Source of the DNA: Scleropages formosus | Lineage: Eukaryota > Chordata > Actinopteri > Osteoglossiformes > Osteoglossidae | Direction: 5' to 3' | DNA length: 64,000 nt | Assembly (NCBI RefSeq): GCF_900964775.1 | Contig: NC_041814.1 | Span: 13,065,360-13,129,359, forward strand | Shown here: positions 1-12,601 of the stretch, piece after piece | Numbering within the stretch: position 1 is the first letter of the stretch | Layout of the letters: each line of letters begins with the position of its first letter | Made by a program: the position numbers and the translations under genes | Notes under the pieces: generated by a model | The model's input: the letters and a program-made list of their open reading frames with translations, nothing else | What the model was told of the DNA's origin: nothing | Databases searched by the model: none

Positions 1-1030
1 GGGTTTGTGTGATTTACTACAGTGTTTCTGCCACCACTAAGGGGGAAAGGACAAAAGGAAAGATCAGCGTGCAGAAGTGAACCTTGTACGCTGCACACAC
101 AGGCCCCCAGTGGGTGTAGCTGCTCTACAATGAGAAGTACTGCGGCAAATCAAATCCCACACAGATTTTGTTACATTGGCAGGCTATGTTCCTCCTGTCT
201 TCGTCAATGCCATCCATCATCTGTACAGACTCCAAAGCAACAACATACAGTCCTGGAATCATGAAAGCCTGCTGCCTACCAAAAAATACACTTAGTTAGG
301 CCTCCCACTCATTTCTCTGTAGGATTCTGTAGAGTGTATAGTGTATAAAACAGAACAGACGTGTTAGTACAATAGACTCCCTTCCCTTGCAGTTGGTGTT
401 TGCAGTTACTAATATTGACAAGCATGTTGAAGGTTAATAGTAATGGCTTGTATAACAAGGACATTAGGTGTAAGGGTTTTACAGATGCGTATTCCTTCAG
501 AATATGTTTAAATTGATAATTATCTCACAGGGTTAGAATGACTTTTCTGCTTGTTTAATCTTTTTTTTTAGTTAAAACATCAAAGTTATGTTAATGTAAT
601 GTAGTTTTAAACTTTTGCTGCTGCTATTACTTTGTCACAGGGCGACAGTGTATTTTGATTCTTTTATGTCAGTTAAATTCTGTGTTTAAATTATCACTGT
701 TAATTTTGATATGGTGTTAAAGAGAACAAAGATTGCTGAAAGTGGTGCGTTCAGATGTTAACTTAATTTTGTGGTATGAAGACAAGGATTGTGTATTGAC
801 CATCCATCACTGACTGCTTGAAATTTTTTTATAACTGCAGGGGTGAGATCAGTGGTATGGTAACATGTATTGTGAGGTAAACGGGCATATCTGTATATTA
901 GGATTAGTGTATTTTTTCTTTACTTTTTCTATTTAAATATATTCATTGCTGAAATTTAAGAAGAGCATTGCATTCACAGACTGTGAACTGTTTTTTGTTT
1001 CTTTGGAATAAAGTGATTTTAATGGGATGC
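1..1030 (+). other. possible 3' UTR of an upstream gene (unproven)
   Basis: AT-rich sequence with no convincing coding exon. An AATAAA poly(A) signal lies at 1007-1012, followed by a T/G-rich stretch, which is how a 3' UTR end on the + strand would look. In human, VAMP4 lies upstream of MYOC on the same strand, so a vamp4 3' UTR is possible, but no VAMP4 coding sequence is visible here. The call rests on the signal and on remembered synteny only. Confidence 0.2.
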
Positions 1031-2694
1031 TCATGTGTTTGGAAGTGTGCTACTATACTGGGAAATGTACTGAAGCTGGAATGATAAGTTGGTAATTGGT
1101 AGCCATGCCAGTTGCGTGTGCAGTCCTGTAGCTCACAATCATTCTTTTCACCAGACTAAGTAGAGATGACATGGTTCTTAAGATCTCAACCATATGATTT
1201 ATTATTTTGGCACTTCTTCCTGTCCTACGCCAGGGCTTCTTCTCATGAACATGCAAGTCAAGTAGACCTGTGTCATGGTAATGAAATGAAAAAGCATTTT
1301 ACCCTCTTTACAGAGTGCCGTAACAGTTGCTGCATCCGATGGGGCTGTATGTGTGATTGGGAAATGACATGCGGATTCCATCCATAAGGACTGCCTCCTA
1401 AGTTCTAACAAGGCATTGCACATTTTAAGCCTTCTGGACTGCCATGCGAATAATGCGCTGCAGGGAAACTGGTAGTGCGTGGTTGCTGTACACTTTGACC
1501 TTAATTGCCCTTTCAATAAGTTACTTTGGGTAACAGTGAATTTTTTTTATTGCAGTGGTCAGTGCAAATAGTTATATATTAAAAGAGGTAAATTGTGCTA
1601 TGTATGTGGCAAGCAGTGCTTGCACTTAAAGTAGGTGTGTGGTTACGTACGGTTGTTTATCTCTGCCTCATTGGTTGTACTGCATGCCTTCTGCTTCCTG
1701 CTCAGGCTAATAGGCTCCTGGAAGGATGATTGTGACTTCCCAGCAGACTACACTTAGTTATATAAAGACACTAATTAGAAACAATGAATAGGGAAGGCAG
1801 TGCCAAACTGGGGTTTCTCACTACAACAGGCATCTGTCTGCACTGCAGTAGTGGATCTGCTAACAGTTCACTTTAGTTCTTAGCTGTTTTCCCTCCAAAG
1901 GCCAATTGTCAGGGTCCTGTGCCCAGTCCAGTATTTCAGCTGCGTATATTAAAAAAATCGATACCACATGTCTCTGTAGGCTAGTGAAAAGTACTGATGC
2001 GGTGCAAGATCCAGGAAGCAATGTTTTGGCAATCAGCACCTGTTATCTCTGGTGCTGTATAATACCTAGAAGGGATGGAGTGCTGGTCAGAGCTCATATG
2101 TAAATTACTTAAAACAAGAATAGAAGAGAGGTATTTCACCACCCTTGCTTGATTACCTAGGAAGGAGGGGCACCACTAAACACAGGGTAGGTTAGACACC
2201 CTGAGAGACAGTCCACCAGACACATGCTATGTATGGCAGACATCTCAAAGTATAAAAGCAAACGGACACAGTAAACACCGTGTAATGTAAGGTTTATAAA
2301 CGTGCACCTGTACTCCGATGGTGGCTGTTTAGGTCTGAGCCTTCAAGCAATCTAGTTAATCTGAACTGATCAGTTTTGAAGTCACAATGAACAAAAATCA
2401 GACAATGAAAAGACAGGTCTTATATTTATTTGTATGATACCATAGATGTGTCCTTGGTTTAGTGGGTTTGGATAAACCCTTATTGTTATATAACTAAACC
2501 TACTATTGTAAGTTAAGAACTATATTTGAAACCTTTAAAAGCTGTACAGATATGCTTTTCGTCGTACTGTGTTGCTGAGCTGATATTTCACCCACAGCAT
2601 GAATGTTCAGGCAATTTCTACAGTGGGATATTTCAGTGAGATAAGTAACAAAAAGTACTTTTTAAACAAAAGATTGTAATTAAATGGAGTTCAT

Positions 2695-2878
2695 CATCAT
2701 CTGAAACCGCTTGTCCCATGCAGGGTCGGGGGAGCCTAACCCAGTAACTCGGGGCATAAGGGGACACATCCAGGATGGGGTGCCAGTCCATCACAAGGCA
2801 CCCCAAGTGGGACTTGAACCCCAGACCTACTGGAGAGCAGGACCCAGTCAAACCCACCATGCCACCGTGCCCCTCTTT
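2695..2878 (-). mobile_element. TG-SINE copy
   Basis: On the - strand the copy runs from the tRNA-like head (B box region, C/T-rich body) to the CAAGCGGTTTCAG tail. It is flanked by a near-perfect target duplication, aatggagttcat (2683-2694) and aatggtgttcat (2879-2890), with one mismatch in 12. It is somewhat diverged and lacks the TG tail. Confidence 0.85.
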
Positions 2879-3159
2879 AATGGTGTTCATAAATAAAAGC
2901 AGAAAAGAGGAAAATGTTTCGGACCACAGGGTGAATATAGTACTTGTGTGTACGTTTGAAGAGTCTAATTGCATTCGGTTTTGGGGAGCAGCAGTCATCT
3001 ATTCTGCTTCAGCCTGCCAAGCCATCAGCATCAATGGCCGTGATTACAGGATGACCATTACACTGAAGAGAATAAAGACAGCGGACTGTGTACAGCTGTC
3101 TTCTAGCACTAAACTGATGAAACTCAGATGGGAATTTGCCTGGAAGGGAATTTAATTTG

Positions 3160-3160
<1 letters not shown>

Positions 3161-3201
<41 letters not shown>
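3161..3201. repeat. (TG)n microsatellite
   Basis: About 20 uninterrupted TG units. It is not attached to a recognisable SINE body. Confidence 0.95.
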
Positions 3202-3202
<1 letters not shown>

Positions 3203-4160
3203 CTAGGGGAGTGCGGTGGGGAGATCAGGGTGGAATCAAGAGCTGGTTATAGCTGCTCCAACCGCAGGACTGCAGTTGAGATGATATTAAAAGGCAGAGC
3301 AGAAATGTGAGCACTGAATGGAAAAGCACCTGCTGAGCTGATATGTGCGCGGTGCCTGTGGACTCAACCGTTGAGGAGCGCTGCCATGTCCTGCAACACC
3401 TGGAGAAGAGAGGACATGGAGCGTTACGCAGTGAGGTGCGGGATTATTGATCCGCAGGGCGCCGCGTAAGATCTGTCACGCAGCAATTTCACTGCAAAGT
3501 CCCCCTGCCCCCAACAGAGCTTGTAATGGAACACCCCTCCACCTCGGGTGCTCTGTCTCCGGAGGAGAAACTCTATCTGCGTCCCCCCCTTGTCCCCTCC
3601 TCCTCAGGGGATATTCCACTGAGAGGTCCTCCAGCTCTCATTCAAACAGAAAATGGAAGAGCTGTTGAAAAAGCGCTGAATTGGAACGAGAGACAATTTG
3701 CGGCAGTGATCAGATGGTATGAATACAGTCGGGGAGCAGGCTATTGTACCTTTTATGGCAAAACTGTGGAAATTTCCCCCACTTCTGGATGCCCGTGACC
3801 ACCCATGACTGCATATTCACTATACTACCCTCATGCAGGTTGCGTGGAAAGGGCGCATTTATAATATCCTTTTCCACCGCATCAACACAATTATTTGGAT
3901 CTTTGCTTCTGTTTGCAGTAAATCAACAGACAAATCTGCCCGAACTCGCGCATCTGATGCACAAACATCCCGTGTTCACACAGTAACACCACGAAGCAAA
4001 GTTCCACACCTCCATGTGTTGTTTTTTTTTTTTTTTTGAAATACTTTCCTGGAATGTTCTTGTCGTTGGGGCAATACAAATACCCAAAACACAAAGCATC
4101 CCGCCTCTCCCCCTCTCGTCCACCCTCTCGCCCTTCCCTGCCTCCCTCCTCTCCAGACTG

Positions 4161-4168
4161 TATAAATA
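4161..4168 (+). promoter_or_regulatory. myoc: TATA box of myoc
   Basis: TATAAATA follows a pyrimidine-rich stretch, 325 bases upstream of the myoc start codon. Transcription would be expected to begin near 4190, giving a 5' UTR of about 300 bases with no intron needed. Human MYOC also has a TATA-type promoter. Confidence 0.6.
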
Positions 4169-4492
4169 TCTCATGTGCCGTCTGCCAAAGCCCAGAGACT
4201 GACCAGCGAGCACAGAGAGACAGAAGGAAGAGGTTTCATGTGCAGAGCAGGGAAATAGACAACAGGTAGAAGGGAGGAAGCTCAGGTGGAGATCTGACCA
4301 AAGCTGATCTTTGAGTAGAAAAGAGTGGTCTCTTACTCACCTGTTGAGTGACCGTGGTTAGAAGAACCAAGGTAGGGTGAGTGTGAAGAACAGCAGGTCT
4401 TGGGAAAGTTACGCTGACTACGGTGAGAGACCTGGTAAGGATCGATAGAGACACTTCCGAATCTGAGGCTAGTCCATTGTGAAGCCCCCAAG

Positions 4493-7400
4493 ATGTGGCT
4501 CCAGGTAGCCATGTTTGTGACATGCTTAGCTCTGGGCACCCAGGGACAGGACAGAGCCACTTTGTTAAGGACAAACAACCGCGATGGCCGCTGTCAGTAC
4601 ACCTTCACTGTGGACAGTCCCCTGGAGGCCAGCTGCCCTGCACCTGCCGGGGGCCCAAAGCTGAGTGCACTCGAGTCACGTCTGGCCCTGCTGGAGGCCC
4701 AGGTGAGCCGTCTGGTGGCTGGACAGGCAGGAGCAGGAGCAGCCAGTGCAGGGCTGCAGGAGGCCTACAGCCAGGCCATGAGGGAGAAGGTCCAGCTCCA
4801 GCGAGACAAGGACAGGCTAGACAGATTGACGCAGGACCTGCAGAGGAGGCTCGAGGAGCTGCGTCAGGAGAACGAGAGGCTCCAGGCACGACCCTGCCCA
4901 CCACACCTGCCTCCCACTGCTCCCTTGCGGGACAGCAATCAGAGACCCTCCAGTGGTGAGTACCTGGACTACAGTACCTCGGATGCACATCCACGTAGAG
5001 TTCTTGCTGTATTGGTCTAATTTGAATGACCGTCAGTCACTGAAGAAGCACATCAGGAATTTCATTTATAATAATCTTATTGAATTGTAAATAATGGAAG
5101 TCGTATACATGTACAGTATATATTGTTTATTACCCAGCTGCGTAAATGGGTGAATATTTGTAAATAGCTTAATAGCATAAGTTGCTTTAGCGAAAAGCAT
5201 CGGCTAAATAAAAAAGTGCAAATGTAAATGCATTCCTAAGATGAAAGTTTTGTCTGTTGCAGCTTAAAATGTTTGCTGTACTATCCTAAGCAACTTAAAA
5301 TAATTCATGAATATTTTTTACTGAGGGGGTGTGGTGGCGCAGTGGGTTGGACCGCAGTCCTGCTCTCCAGTGGGTCTGGGGTTCGAGTCCCGCTTGGGGT
5401 GCCTTGCGGCGGACTGGCGTCCCGTCCTGGGTGTGTCCCCTTCCCCCTCCGGCCTTACGCCCTGTGTTGCCGGGTAGGCTCCGGTTCCCCGCGACCCCGT
5501 ATGGGACGAGCGGTTCTGAAAATGTGTGTGTGTGTGTGTGTATTTTTTACTGTCGAAATTCAGGGTGACAGTGGGGGTTTTGATCGAGGTTCTTTTTTTA
5601 CAAGATGACAGCTCTCACTGCTGTGCCTTATCTATTTTATACACATCTCATATTTATTCATTTAAGTGATGCTTTTCATCAAAGCACTTTACAATATTAA
5701 GCTACCTACATCTGTTTACCAATTCATGCAGCTTGGTAATTTTTACTGGAGCAACATTTAGGGTACATACGTTGCTCGGGGATACTACAGCTGGAGGTGG
5801 GATTCAAACTGGAAACCTTTGCATCTAAAGTCAGCAGCTCTAACCTTTTTGCTATTAGCTGCTCTCTGTATTAAGTTATTGAATTAACGTTACTATAACA
5901 TTAAATATGGTGCTGTTTGAAAGTATGTGAACCCCTTGCATCCTTTAGTCTTACCACAAAATCTTTATTTAATCGGAAGCAGTGTTGCGCATGTGACATA
6001 ATCAGTGTGTAATTACCAGTTCCAAACTAAAAACTAATTCCTTGTAACGTGCTTTTCTTGAAAATAAGAGCCATTTCTGATCCCTTATATCGATACTGGC
6101 TGTCAGGCTAATTCTGCAATTTACATATCTGAAAAGTCCAAAATATTTGAGCCCAAAAAAACTTGTCTGTCACTGGGTACAAGCTCTCCGTAGTAGTTCA
6201 GACTAGTTGACCAGCTGAACACAACGTCACAGGGGTCTCTGTTGTTACATGTACTGAAAAAGGTATTCAATTTCTACACAAGCACACACACTGTCTAAAA
6301 CCACTTGTCCCAAGCGGGGTCGCGGCAAGCCAGAGACTAACCCAGCAATACAGGGTACAGACCCAGGACGGGATGCCAGTCCGTCACAAGGCACTCCAAG
6401 CAGGACTCGAACCCCAGACCCTCCGGAGAGCAGAACTCGGTCAAACCTGCTGCACCGCTGCACCACTGCACCTCCCCTTCAATTTCTATGGCTATTGGTA
6501 AATTATCAGCTATGTAAAGTGTAATGTGTGAACACTGGGCAAGTTGCTTTGAAAGATACTGTCAGCGCTTTCTATCCAGAAGAAATATGGTCTCACACCT
6601 TTACAACTGGGATGTTCCCAAAGCTTACGCCTTCGTTGCCAGAGTGTGCAGAGTCAAGGGTCTCAGCTCAGGTTTCATGGCTCTTTCACAACCCTTTGCA
6701 TGATATTTATTGCAGGGATAGTTAGGTGGGTATTTACGACAGGCTGATGGGACTTTCTTGGTTTCTGAATGAAAACCAAGGGAGACACTATGAGAATGTG
6801 TGAGAACCACCATCAACCTGAGCAGTGGTCTTTGGTAGCTCACTATGTGGATCGTGTTGTTACACAACAGTGGGAGAAGGTGCACGGAGCTCACTGGTTG
6901 TTTCACAATTCCTCCCTTAATGCTAAAACCTCCTTAGTGCTGTTCTCATAAGGGAGTTTATCCAATCCTGTTTCATATCTGTGGCATCTGTTTTCCTCAT
7001 GTTAACACCTGCTTGGTATAAAGGGAAGGAAAAGTAAATCCAGGGGAAACCATTTTGTGGACTGATCTCAGTGTGAAAATAATGGAACATCCCCCCCTGG
7101 AGCTACTAGAAACCAGCTCAGGAGTCAAGGTAAAAGGAATGTGCTCTTTATTCAACAGGTACATGTCTTTTGCCAAAAGTCTTAACAAAAACACTTCAGA
7201 CAGTACAAGTGGTACAGAACACCGGAGGATCGCCCTGGATCACTCCCAGCCCCCCTACCGCGCCCCACGGTTAAAGGACCACCCCCAGAACTCCCCAGAA
7301 TTCCCCTCTTGACCACTGCGCATAAGCAGAACGACAACCAATCAGAATAACACACACACAACTATGTAGATACATGAACAGTAATATCAACTATTTACGC

Positions 7401-10400
7401 GAAGCTATTACAACTCCCTTCAGCGCCGTTACAATAAAATCCTCAGCAAAGTGACTTCACAGTTGAGCTAAATCACCAGCACGCTGTAGTTGACAGGACA
7501 CATGAAAGGAAAAAAAGACAAAGCATAAGTCATTTGGAGAGAAGTGGTCCCTCTGTCCACTGGGAGGAAGGGAAAGCAGACATACTTTCTATTGGTAGTG
7601 ATTACTGAAAAGCTGAAGTTCAGCCTGCTTGTTTCGCTAACTCGACCTTTTCTGCAGTGTCTTATCAAGAACAATTTTCTCTTTTCAGCTATAATTTGCC
7701 TCAGAATTTCGCTCCTTAAAGTAATAGAAGCCCTAGCGTTGCAGTTTGGTGAACCTCTGAAAGCACGCGTCTCTCCCTCTGCCGCAAGTTGCCTTATTTT
7801 GGGTTCCACGTTTCATTTTTCAGCGTAAAACTCAAGCATTTTAATAGCAATCAGTCAGAATTCTGCAAAATTGTAATATGACCTGAGAAATATAGTGAAC
7901 TGCTAAAAAAAAAAAAAACAAGGATCAAAAAACAATGGTCATGTGACGTGATTCCGGCAACAAGCGAACAAACAGGCTGAGGCAGAACTTAATTTCTTCC
8001 AGGTGAATGGGCAAAAAAAACAAGCAAAACTATTCAACAGCAGTTTCCTTCTATCCCGACAGTCAGGTGAGGTTCCTTGCACTCCCTGTATTCTCATCCG
8101 CCGAGGGCCGCACCACTCCCCCGTCTGTGGACCAGACGGTGTTCGCCTCTGGTGAATAATGGCGCTGTCCTTTGAGAGGGTTTGAAGGAAGACGTTCTTC
8201 GTGGGGAACTGGCTGAGCTCCACCTGCTAGGGCGTCACCCATTGCAATCGTGTCCTTTTAACCCCAGTATATCAACCACAGGTGGGAATCAACAACTTCC
8301 AGATGCATAGAGAAAAATATTAGGAAGGAATAAAAGTAAATAACTGCATATAACTGGTGGCAGGTGAGCACACCAGAACATTAGTTCTTTTGTGGTGCTC
8401 CACCATTTAGGTCTAAGCTGTATACATGTTTCCTTTCTATAACAAAGGCTCCTTTTGTGAGAGCTCCAAGTTACAATAAAACCTCATTTGTACCCTAAAA
8501 TTTTGCATAACCAACTATCAACTCAGACTTTTGAGAAACACCTTAGGAAAACAGAAATTTCAATTTCAATTCACAATCTCTACCTTGGTGACGCTGACCA
8601 CTACACAAGGCGAGCGGACACTGCTCGCACAAGGGATGGCTTCTCCTGCGAATGGACGTTAGTTTTCAGATACCCAATGTGGAGATAGCGTGGTTATGAG
8701 TGATTACACTCTTTATGACTGTAATTAGTAGAAAATAGAAAAGCTAAATATAATACACACATACATCGGGGTCGTGGCGAGCCGGAGCCTAACCCAGCAA
8801 CACAGGGCGCAAGGCTGGAGGAGGAGGGGGACACACCCAGGATGGGATGCCACTCCATTGCAAGGCACCCCAAGCAGGACTCAAACCCCAAACACACCAG
8901 AGAGTGGGATCCAGCCAAACCCGCTATGCAACCATGCCCCCCCGCCAAATACAATACACACACATACACATTTTCAGAACCGCTTGTCCTATACGGGGTC
9001 ACGGGGAACCGGAGCCTACCCGGCAACACAGGGCGTAAGGCCGGAGGGGGAGGGGACACACCCAGGACAGGACGCCAGTCCGTTGCAAGGCACCCCAAGC
9101 GGGACTCGAATCCCAGACCCACCAGAGAGCAGGACTGTGGTCCAACCCACTGCGCCACCACACCCCCCTCCAAATATAATAACAAAAAAGAAAAAAGTAA
9201 TTTATTATAAATTATGAGGGAAAATGGGACAGAGGAATGTATCATGCAAATGTATCACGCATAAAAGATTTTGAACATGAGGGCTTCAAGCCAGGACTTA
9301 TAGGTTTACAGAATAGTTTCAATATTCTGGATATGGTTTTGGATGACACTTTCTCTTCGTTTTAAAAATAATGTAAGAATTTTGCATGAGAAAAATGTGT
9401 GAAAAAAATGGATGCAACTCTTGTGACTCAGGAGCATGTCCATGTTTCCCATTGAAAGTGATGGTGATGAAGCGTTCCTTTTACAAGAGTTCTCATTAGA
9501 AGCTCATCCCCAGAAAGGAATTATGTTTGTTATGGGAGCGAAGCCTGTGCTGGTGGCAAGGCAGAGAAAATGGCTCAGAAAAGAAGAGATGAGGTTTGGT
9601 TTGGTTTTTTCCAGTTGAACTGGGTGCGTCGAAGGCAGCTCAGCTTGTGATCATTGCACTAGACTCCGTGTGGAAGATGGGAGGGTTTAGTCTTTCAGGC
9701 TCCAGGGCGCCTGGGTATTCACTCAGGGGTGTTTATGTCCCACTGCCACATTCCTACTTGTCAATGGGCTGCCAGACCCTGCAGTATCTACCAGAGGACC
9801 AGGGCTGTGATTTCTTCATCCACCTGATTGTCACAACACAGCTAGTTTAGCAGTAACTAGAGAATGACCTGCACACAATGATTTACATTAAATTTATCCG
9901 TTTAGCAGACACTTTTCTCCAAAGCGACATACATCTCAGAGAGAAATAAATTGAGTGCATTACGTCAACTGAAGGCGAGATTTGGATGCAGACATGTGAT
10001 TGTAGAATATATAAAAATAGCACTGAAACTCAGACTTACAATGTGCTACTTATGTATTTTTCCTTTATGTATTCCTGAGCAGCCAAACACAGACTGACTT
10101 GTGGATCTGTGCGACTTCAATGGATGGAGGAGATTCCTTCCTGCTTTTTGCTGTGCAGCACAGTTGCTCTGTCAGTTTTCTTTTCTCCGTCAGCTGTGAT
10201 GTCTCTGTCTGCTCGCAGGGCCAAACGTCCCCTCCCACCTAGGGTCACGATCTCAAGGGCAGAGCGAGAGGACCAGTGTGAGAGGTGGGTTACCCATACC
10301 TGCAATCCCTTGACCACACAAACATGGTGCTAGCTTTGCCTGTGAGTTACCTTGATTCACCACTGAAGATCTTCAGCTTAAACTGATGGAAGAGGAACCA

Positions 10401-12601
10401 AAGTCCAGCCAGTCACTCCAAGTGCATCATGCTGTTTTTTTCCCCTTTGGTTTTCTTTGTGTATGCATGCATTTTTCCAATCTCCTCTCTCCCTCTTGCT
10501 GCAGACTCTGCCTGGCCACTCGGTAGTCCAGGTTTCCAGGAGCTGAAGGCAGAGGTGACGGAGCTCCCGGCTTCCCAGCTCAGCCAGGAGAGCGGAGAGA
10601 GTAGCACAGGTGGATATGTCTGTAATGCCCCGGAGCGTGCAAACACTACTGCCGTCCTCCCAAGATTTCAGTCACCCATCATGAGTGACTTTGCAGTTCA
10701 TTTTAATAATGGTCTCTGCATGCCTGCAGGCTTGTATTGTATGTAATCCCTGCTTATTAGTTCCAGCATGAATGCTCACAATATTCTTTAATACTCCGCA
10801 GAAAAAGTTGCTGCCTCCGCAAGTACATGAAACAGCAGTGAACGAGAAACAATCTACAGTACTGTACATATCAGTGCTTTTCAACAAAGGTGCTATGGCA
10901 CACTGGGGTGCCGCAAGATTGTTTGTAATTTGCCTTGTCTTGATCATCTGTAATTATCCTCATAATACATTTTTTCAGACCAATATTAACTAAACAGAGA
11001 TGTTAATTTTCCTCAACAGATGCCCTTTCTTTTATACTGGTACACATATATATGATTAAAATAACGCAGACAAACATGACAGTTGCTTTAAATGAGTTTC
11101 TTTGTTTATTGTTGTTCGTCATCCAGTATGTGATTGGTCTGCATCAGCTGACGTGCTGAATCTCGTTATTGCTCATCAATACAGTACTAACCAACTGTTC
11201 TTGGGGAAACTCCTCCAACACAAAATGGACTAGGGGTGCCACAGAATAGAATATGTGAATTGAGGGTGCTATCACTAAAAAAGGTTAAAACCACTGGTAT
11301 ATTTGTATAGCCACAAGTCTCAACTGTTGCTATATTTGTAAATCTCATGTGCATTTGGCTCCAGGTGTGGTTCAACCCTTGGTATCAATCCAACAGAATT
11401 AGGGAGCAGTATGACTCTACTCTTAAGTCCTTCATGCCATGAGCAGTTGACTCTAAACCCTATCCTGCATGTTCCCAAAGCTGAAACCCTTTCCTCCCTC
11501 CCTCTGTCAGTATATTTTTGGAAATGGTAAACAAGTTCTGACAGTTCGCTTGGCTAGAGACTTTCGTGAGCCATACAGGGTTGTTTGAAGTGATTCGCCT
11601 TCAGCTTGTCTTCTCTCAGCTACTTTGTTTGCCCATTCTGAGTGTAGTTACTGTATGTCAGGAGGTTGGGTCCTTTGGGATTTGTTTCATTTTATGTCTT
11701 ATAACATTTCAGTGTAACGTGCCATTTCTCAAACAGCAATAACATCCCTACAATAACACCTCCCTTCTTTCACATCCTCTCGGTCCAGCCTCCTTTTTCT
11801 TTCTGTGTTTGTTTTAAAGGCTGTGGGGAGCTGGTCTCTGTCGGGGAGCCGGTTTCTCACCGCAAGGCAGACAACATTGCCGGAAAGTATGGGGTATGGA
11901 TGCAGGACCCAGAACCTGTGGCACCTTACGGTTCTACTATGATCTGGCGGATTGACACTGTCGGCACTGATGTTCGGCAGCTCTTTGGTTATGAGGATAT
12001 GGATCAGCTGGCTCGTGGCTTTCCTACTAAGGTACTGCTCTTACCAGAGCCGATGGAGAGCACAGGTGCCGCACTGTACCGAGGCTCTCTGTATTACCAG
12101 CGCCGTCGCAGCCGTACTATGATGCGCTATGACCTGGCCACCGAGAGTGTGGCTGCCCGACGAGACTTGACCCATGCTGGCTTCCACGGTCAGTACCCAT
12201 ACTCCTGGGGCGGATACACTGATATTGACTTTGCTGTGGATGAGCAAGGCCTGTGGGTAATCTACAGCTCCAGCAAGGCTAAAGGAGCCATCGTCGTGTC
12301 CCAGCTGGATCCCAACAACCTAGAGGTGAAGAGAAGCTGGGAGACGAACATCCGCAAGGGCGCAGTGGCCAATGCTTTCATGATCTGTGGCCGTCTCTAC
12401 ACAGTGGCTAGCTACAGTTCCCCCAGTACAACCATCAACCACAGCTATGACACAGCAACTGGCAAGAGCAAGGCCATCGCCGTGCCATTCCAGAACCGTT
12501 ACCGCTACAATAGTATGGTGGACTACAACCCTGCCCACAGGAAGCTCTACGCCTGGGACAATTTCCACATGGTGACCTACTCTGTGCGCCTGGCCAACTG
12601 A
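4493..12601 (+). CDS. myoc: myocilin (secreted olfactomedin-domain glycoprotein)
   Basis: Three coding exons: 4493-4955, 10505-10609 and 11820-12601, all with GT-AG borders and phase 1 introns, giving 449 residues (human 504). Residues 1-18 form a signal peptide. Residues about 55-132 are a leucine- and charge-rich coiled coil, where myocilin oligomerises. Exon 3 encodes the whole olfactomedin five-bladed propeller from residue 190, matching human MYOC almost throughout. The disulphide pair is C191 and C379, spaced 188 as in human C245/C433. Calcium-site residues D326, N374, V423 and D424 fit human D380, N428, I477 and D478. The protein is secreted and known from eye drainage tissue and muscle. 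The start is the first ATG after the TATA box and opens on the signal peptide. Intron 1 (5.5 kb) carries at least seven repeats. The gene is intact. Confidence 0.97.
5122..5230 (+). repeat. V-SINE-like 3' half
   Basis: The 'tacccagctgcgtaaatggg' block is followed by an AAAAGCATCGGCTAAATAAA tail ending in aatgtaaatg. The tRNA-like head is missing. Lies in myoc intron 1. Confidence 0.6.
5324..5540 (+). mobile_element. TG-SINE copy, full length
   Basis: A box TGGCGCAGTGG at about 5334 and B box GGTTCGAGTCC at about 5381 mark a tRNA-derived head. A LINE-like 3' region and a TG tail follow. A perfect 12-bp target duplication, tattttttactg (5312-5323 and 5541-5552), shows a recent insertion into myoc intron 1. 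Confidence 0.95.
5650..5868 (-). repeat. V-SINE-like element, diverged
   Basis: On the - strand it has a tRNA-like head with a decayed B box, a GAGCAACG-type core, then the tail (GTGCTTTGATGAAAAGCATC). Mutated throughout, so old. Confidence 0.65.
6277..6477 (-). mobile_element. TG-SINE copy
   Basis: B box appears on the + strand as gactcgaacccc. Perfect 11-bp target duplication ttcaatttcta at 6266-6276 and 6478-6488. Internally shortened in the pyrimidine-rich part. Confidence 0.9.
8758..8944 (-). mobile_element. TG-SINE copy, 3' end shortened
   Basis: Head and body are present, but the CAAGCGGTTCTGAAAA part of the tail is missing. Its target sequence aaatataata (8746-8755) recurs as aaatacaata at 8947-8956, where the next SINE begins. 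Confidence 0.85.
8957..9169 (-). mobile_element. TG-SINE copy, full length, abutting another
   Basis: Complete head, body and tail on the - strand. Flanked by ccaaatacaata (8945-8956) and ccaaatataata (9170-9181), 11 of 12 identical. Shares its left target duplication with the neighbouring SINE. Confidence 0.9.
9880..10022 (-). repeat. old SINE-like repeat sharing the V-SINE tail
   Basis: Begins with the inverted tail (tttagcagacacttttctcc) and continues with 'aaagcgacatacatctcaga', a body also found at 40822-40930 and 56471-56715. Family not named. Confidence 0.55.
10872..11296. mobile_element. hAT-type non-autonomous DNA transposon (MITE)
   Basis: A 425-bp element with terminal inverted repeats beginning CAGTGCTTTTCAAC on the left and, read inward from the right, CAGTGGTTTTAACC. 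The subterminal sequence is related at both ends (ggggtgccgcaag and ggggtgccacag). Flanked by an 8-bp target duplication, gtacatat (10864-10871) and gtatattt (11297-11304), six of eight identical. TIR type and 8-bp duplication fit the hAT superfamily. No transposase is encoded. Lies in myoc intron 2. Confidence 0.7.

Larger units (their letters stand above)
1031..4160. other. intergenic region upstream of myoc
   Basis: No gene is supported. The stretch holds one TG-SINE (2695-2878), a TG microsatellite (3161-3201), a moderately GC-rich block at about 3350-3990 with short unrecognised reading frames, and a T run at 4021-4036. Distal myoc regulatory sequence could lie here, but I see no specific element. 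Confidence 0.4.

Noticed and set aside
4605-4994. 129-codon frame on the - strand, and a second + frame at 4495-4959
   Set aside because: Both overlap myoc exon 1. The myocilin frame has the signal peptide and coiled coil and splices correctly.
5334-5395. tRNA-like A and B boxes (also at each TG-SINE)
   Set aside because: The boxes belong to SINE heads. No cloverleaf with a proper anticodon arm and acceptor stem was found, so no tRNA gene is called.
8694-9245. 183-codon open frame on the - strand
   Set aside because: It runs through two TG-SINEs. Similar peptides recur at almost every SINE copy in the window, so this is repeat sequence, not a gene.
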